From contig JAGPNK010000055.1 of NCBI GenBank assembly GCA_020746835.1, forward strand, positions 1-21,244: DNA of 21,244 nt, in the 5' to 3' direction. The notes under the pieces were generated by a model. That model did no database searches. It was not told the DNA's origin and was given only the letters and a program-made list of their open reading frames with translations. Source of the stretch: Stachybotrys elegans. Lineage: Eukaryota; Ascomycota; Sordariomycetes; Hypocreales; Stachybotryaceae. How positions within the stretch are numbered: position 1 is the first letter of the stretch; each line of letters begins with the position of its first letter. Below, piece after piece: positions 16,207 to 21,244 of the stretch. A program made the translations under genes and the position numbers.

Positions 16207-19200
16207 ACTATAATAACTACCTTCTAAAGTAAATAAGATAGCTATTCTAGCTATATATCTATAAGTTCTATAATATCTATTCTTATTCTATATATCTATT
16301 TATATATATAGTATCTACTCTAATAGTCCTAAAGTAATTATTTTAGAAAAATATCTATCTCTTACTCTATATTTCTTTCTAATTGCTTATTAAGGTTTAT
16401 TTTTATTTCTCTCTTTCTATTATCTTTATATTTAAATTATTTTTCTCTATTTACTTACTATTACTATTATTATTTTATATATAATAGACTTTAGTTATTA
16501 TATATCTAGTAATTCTAACTATAATATAGTTAATACTATATTTTATTTATCTATATATTTAATTATTAGTTAGTGCTAATATTACTATTTTACTTTCTTA
16601 TATTTATCTTTTTAAGCTTATATTAAGTAATTAGATTTAGAAAACCCTAAAATTACTTAACTTTAACCTTTTTATCTACTAATAATATATTATATATTAA
16701 TATTATAGTTATTAATTTACTTCTAAAAGGCTATATAATATATTTTTAAAGGTACTTAGAGATAGATAGAGCTTAATTAGCTATAAAGTAATTATTTTAC
16801 TTTTAATTTTCTATAAATAATTTACTAACTTTATTAATACTAATCTTTTTTAATATCTAGTAAGTTTTATTAATATCTAAGTAAGTCTTCTCTATAACTC
16901 TAATATAATTATTTACTATTTTTAGATCTTACTCTAACTTATAGATATATTAAGCTTAATTATCTTTAATTATTTTATTAGTAGTCTTACTAATAGTCTT
17001 ATTAATAGTTTTTTTAATTAACTTATTAGTATTCTTATTTATAGTTTCATTAATAGTTTTATTAGCTTTTTTCTATCTCTCTAATTATATATATACTACT
17101 ATTAATTATATCTATATCTTTTTAAGATAGTTTATTTTTTATTAATTAATAGCTCTTACTATATAACCTTATTTTATAGTTCTTTTATAAGGCCTAAAAG
17201 CTAGGCTTTCTTTTATCTTACTATTATTATATAGATATAAGCCTAAGCTAATATTATTTAAATAAGAGTTACTTTTCTACTTACTTATTTCTAATTTATT
17301 TTCTTAGCAATCTTATTAAGTATATATATAATATAATTAATTGGGTTATCTATAGTAATTAGGTTTCTTTATCTATCTCTTCTCTATATATAATTATTAC
17401 TAATAGTATAATAAATTCCCTAATACTAGTAATCTTTGCTTTTTTAATATTAACTCTATCTTTTATCTCTCTAAACACTCTATTTATTACTTTAAGCCAA
17501 ATCCTTATCTTATTCTAGATTATAATAGAAACCACTATTATTTTATTCTATTTAGTCTATTAAATATTACTAAGTATTTAATTATTATAATCCCTTTAAA
17601 CTTCTTAAGCTTATTTAGATTTTTAATAAATAGCCCTAGCTTCTTTTAGATATCTATCTAGCTATAGATTTTATCTTTTAAACTATAGTTTTATTTCTAA
17701 TTATAGCTATTAGCTTCTAGACTAAGAAAGTATTTATTAATATTACTATAGTATAGAAATTATAGTTACTAAATAATATAAGTACTATTATAATTAGTCT
17801 ATTAATATCTAGCTAGCTTACTACCTTTTATAGGCCTCTAATAGCTTTTCTTTATAAGCTTTTAAGAAATCCTTTATAAAAGTCTACTAGAATATTATTA
17901 TTATTATCCTTACTAAATAACTCCTTATCTAATAAAGGCTATCTAAAAATACTTTATACTATAATATTTGTATTTATTTTATTATCTAGAGGTCTATTAA
18001 ATAATTAAATTATTTTCTATCTATAAAAGAATAGCTTTTTAAATAATATTTTATTTTCCTTAAGTATTATAGTTATAAGGCTATCTAGAACTAATATAAC
18101 CTAATAGGCCTATAGCTTAGTACTATTATATTATTTAATAGTAAATTATAGAAACTTATATTGCTTTAATATAACTAGACTTATACTAACTATATTTATT
18201 ATATTCTTTAGATCTAGCTAGATATATATTATAATTTAATAACTATTAGGCTTTCTATTTCTAAATAATACACTTAGTTTATTTTATATATTATTTTAAT
18301 AAGTTTTTAACTTACTATTAAACATTATAGTATTCTATTTACTAGTGCTATTTGTTTTTTTTAATTATTACTATAGACTTTAGCTTAGTAATAATAGTCT
18401 TTTTCTAGACTAGAAATTTATACTATTTTAGTTTAATATACTTAAATATTACTTTAGTTATTTCTTTATATATTTATTATAAGTCTTTCTCTAATTTATT
18501 CTTTAGTAATCACTTATAATACCTTTATCTATAGTAATTAATATTAATATAGTTCTTTTATTTTATAAAGAAATCCTTTTTTATAGGCCTTTTAAGTATT
18601 TTATTAGTTTTATTAGGTTTTAACTTTAAAATTATACTATCTATTAAGTAGGGTTTACTTAGTTATAATAGTTAAGTTAATAAAACAATAAGTTATTATA
18701 CTAAAATAATAAATTAACTATTTATTTAAGATATATTACTTTAAATAAAAAAAACAGTATATAGGGCACTTAGTTTCTCTATAGCTGCCTTTTATAGTTA
18801 TATATTATAGCTAGAGAATATAATAAAGTATATTATAATAAAATAAAATATATTATAATATACTAAGAGGTTATTATAGAAAAGAAAGTATTATATAAAA
18901 TAGAATATAATAAAAGTAAAAGATATTTTTAAAAAATACTTAATAGTATTTTATACTAATTAATAGTATAATAGTACTATTATATTACTCTATACTAGCT
19001 ACTAGCTATCTCTATACCTTTTTAAGCTACTTTTCTCTCTATTTTATTTAATCTAAAGCTATACTTTAATATTTATTTTAAAGACCTTATTTACTAATTT
19101 CTATTTTAGTATTTTTTTACTTAATTTCTCCTAAAGTACTCTTATAGAATACTTCTCTTTATAAGTATTTACTATCTTTTATACTATCTATATTAATTCT

Positions 19201-21244
19201 TTTCTTTTAATCTATTTATTATTTTTAAGTTTATATTCTTTTATTATATAAGGTATTTAACTTATTATTATTTTTCTTTCTTTATTATCTATTCTTTAAT
19301 AATCTTATTAATTACTTATAGCTTACTATTATCCCTAATATAATCTATTTAGATTCTTCTATAAGTCTATTAAAAAATTAAAGCCCTTAGATACTATACT
19401 AAGTATATAACTAATACTATATTATAGACTTTCTATTTTAGTAAAACTTTAATTTATAGGCTAATAGTTCTTTCTTTATAATAATTGTAAATAAGCTAGC
19501 TTTCTATTATAATACTTTTTAGAAATTGCCTAGAGTTATATATCTATAGTATAGCTTAATATATATCTTATTTCTAGACTAAAACTTAATCAGTCTATGC
19601 TTTATATTATATATTCTTTTCTAATTTATAGTTATAACTATAATAGTATATTTTATCTCTTTAATATATAACTATCTAAGTATATCTAAAGCTTCTTATT
19701 TATATAGTCCCTTAAATCAAATATAATTATAATTAATAATAGTTTAAAACCTATTACTAGTTTATTTAGATAGAATTCTATATTAATATTTAAACTATTA
19801 TTTAAAGTAAATTACAATACTAGTATAATTCTATCTATTTAATATCTAATACTATTATATAATATTAAATTACTAATTCCACTATTTAGTTTATTCTCTT
19901 TAAAGTTCTATCTATTTATAGATAGTATATTATACTAAACTATAGTTCTATCTTTAGTACTTAAACAATATCTTTTAGAATTCTAATATAAATTTTAAGT
20001 TTTAGTTAAAATAATTATTAAAGTATACTCTAGTTATAAAGTATCTATACCCTTAGTATTACCTTTATTCAATTAATTACTATATACTTTATTAATTCTA
20101 GAATTATAATAACTTTTTATAACTATTTATATATATTTATAACTAATATATTTAATAGTAAATTTCTTTTTAGTATTTACTAAAAACTTAGTTTTCTAAC
20201 TTTTAGTAAACTAATAATAAAATCTATTACTATTATATAGAATAATACTAGAGACAAGTAGATTAGCTAAAGCTCTTCTAAGGGCTTTTTCTATTTATTA
20301 TATTTAGTAAATATATTTTATAATATACTATTTATTATTATACTATTTTTAACTTTTATTAAATATATAATTTAATAGATTTACTATTATCCTACTAATA
20401 CCTTAATAAAAGCTTTTATTATATACTTATTCAATAATATCTAAATATACTCTACTAGAATCTATAGTTTCTTTATTTTATTATATTTAATTCTATATAA
20501 TAGACTATTCTCTAACTTAAATAGTATATAAATAAGATTTATCTTTTTCCTTAGATTATTAGACTAAACTATTACTTACCTTTTAGTATATTTATAATTC
20601 TCTTTATCTTTAAATCCTTATTATATCCTTCTCTAAACTTATACTTTACTCTTTTAATATCTAAACTAATAATATTATAAATATATATCTAATTTCTAGA
20701 TATTATCTAACTTACTCTCTATTTTAATATATAGTATTTCTATCTATTTCTTTTTATACTTTACTTTATCTAGTATTAGTAATTATAATAATATATTAGT
20801 ATCTAATTTATCTTTTTAAATATATAGTATATATTTAATTAATATTAACTAAGATAGATTAATACTACTATAAGTCTATAATTTACTTTAACTAAGTTAA
20901 ATATAAATATTATAGTATAATTAATAATACCTTTAATTACTATATAATTAATTAAAATTATAATAGATTTAGCTAAAACTAGATTATTATTTATAGCTTA
21001 TATAGATCTAAACTAAATAAACTACTTTAAGCTTTATTAAATAGTAATTCTTTTTAGCTTTTAATAGTAGTCTATTTAAGAATATTACTAACTATATCTT
21101 TTTTACTAGTATTAGGCCTATTTATTCTAGTTATTATTTTTAATATAAAAAGTAAATAAATCTATATTTATTTTAATATTAATCTTAAAGTATATTTAGT
21201 AGATTGGATTATAGTAATATAGTAATATTTATTTATAAAACTTA
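16207..21244. other. 5-kb RIP-saturated block, no intact gene
   Basis: CA, TG and CG dinucleotides are almost absent over the whole block. The plus strand is pyrimidine-rich, as expected if the lost coding sequence was on the minus strand. One minus-strand frame between about 18400 and 16210 can be followed for some 700 codons if TAA and TAG are read as former sense codons, and it holds lysine/asparagine-rich stretches such as NETINKNTNKLIKKTINK near 17050. Stop density in that frame is not below chance, and TGA is rare here in any frame, so this is weak support. There are no copies of the CCCTCCC element, no LTR pair and no catalytic motif that I can identify. Confidence 0.5.

Noticed and set aside
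16207..18400. A minus-strand frame of some 700 codons, readable if TAA and TAG are taken as mutated sense codons
   Set aside because: TGA is rare in all frames because RIP removes TG, and the density of TAA and TAG in this frame is what the composition predicts. Continuity is therefore not evidence, and no conserved motif was recognised. I briefly considered a tyrosine recombinase or retroelement protein but could not support either.

Overview
The window looks like a gene-poor, transposon-packed, AT-rich block from a filamentous ascomycete. Most of it carries the mark of repeat-induced point mutation (RIP): CpA and TpG have become TpA on both strands, while C before T and G after A survive. 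Reading frames are therefore riddled with TAA and TAG, and I find no intact host gene, rRNA, tRNA or CRISPR array. No species can be named from the sequence.

The organising feature is one repeat family of about 1.2-1.4 kb, called here the 'CCCTCCC element' after its left end. Full-length copies lie at 421-1705, 3770-5008, 5591-6862, 8451-9656 and 10048-11459 (plus strand) and 14426-15611 (minus strand). Partial copies lie at 1-45, 46-76, 77-420 joined to 1706-1853, 2332-2530, 5101-5300, 11913-12093 and 15883-16083. Eight insertions keep target-site duplications of 13-18 bp. Three short copies keep only the right-hand ~190 bp. Long variable duplications, a constant right end and loss of the left end point to a retroposon inserted by target-primed reverse transcription, with the plus strand of the element as the mobile RNA. 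No reverse transcriptase is encoded, so it is probably non-autonomous.

On the opposite strand the element carries the 3' part of a spliced gene: an exon, a 51-56 nt phase-0 intron (GTAAGT donor, TACTAAT branch site in the best copy, TAG acceptor) and a lysine/arginine-rich last exon. Two diverged subfamilies keep this layout and reading frame: A (421, 5591, 14426) and B (77, 3770, 8451, 10048, 15883). Retention of the intron fits mobilisation through RNA antisense to the gene.

The copy at 8451-9656 is almost unmutated and is the best reference; the others range from patchy to saturated RIP. One copy is nested inside another (421-1705 inside 77-1853). Between copies lie older RIP-decayed sequences whose identity is lost (1854-2317, 2545-3753, 5301-5575, 6878-8434, 9673-10029, 11478-11897, 12109-13585, 15626-15882, 16207-21244). 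Other landmarks are an inverted hexanucleotide repeat near 13586-13790, a 71-bp direct repeat at 13804/13939, a short GC-rich insert at 11081-11128, a less mutated patch at 16084-16206 and a polypurine tract with a nearby hairpin at 8126-8190.
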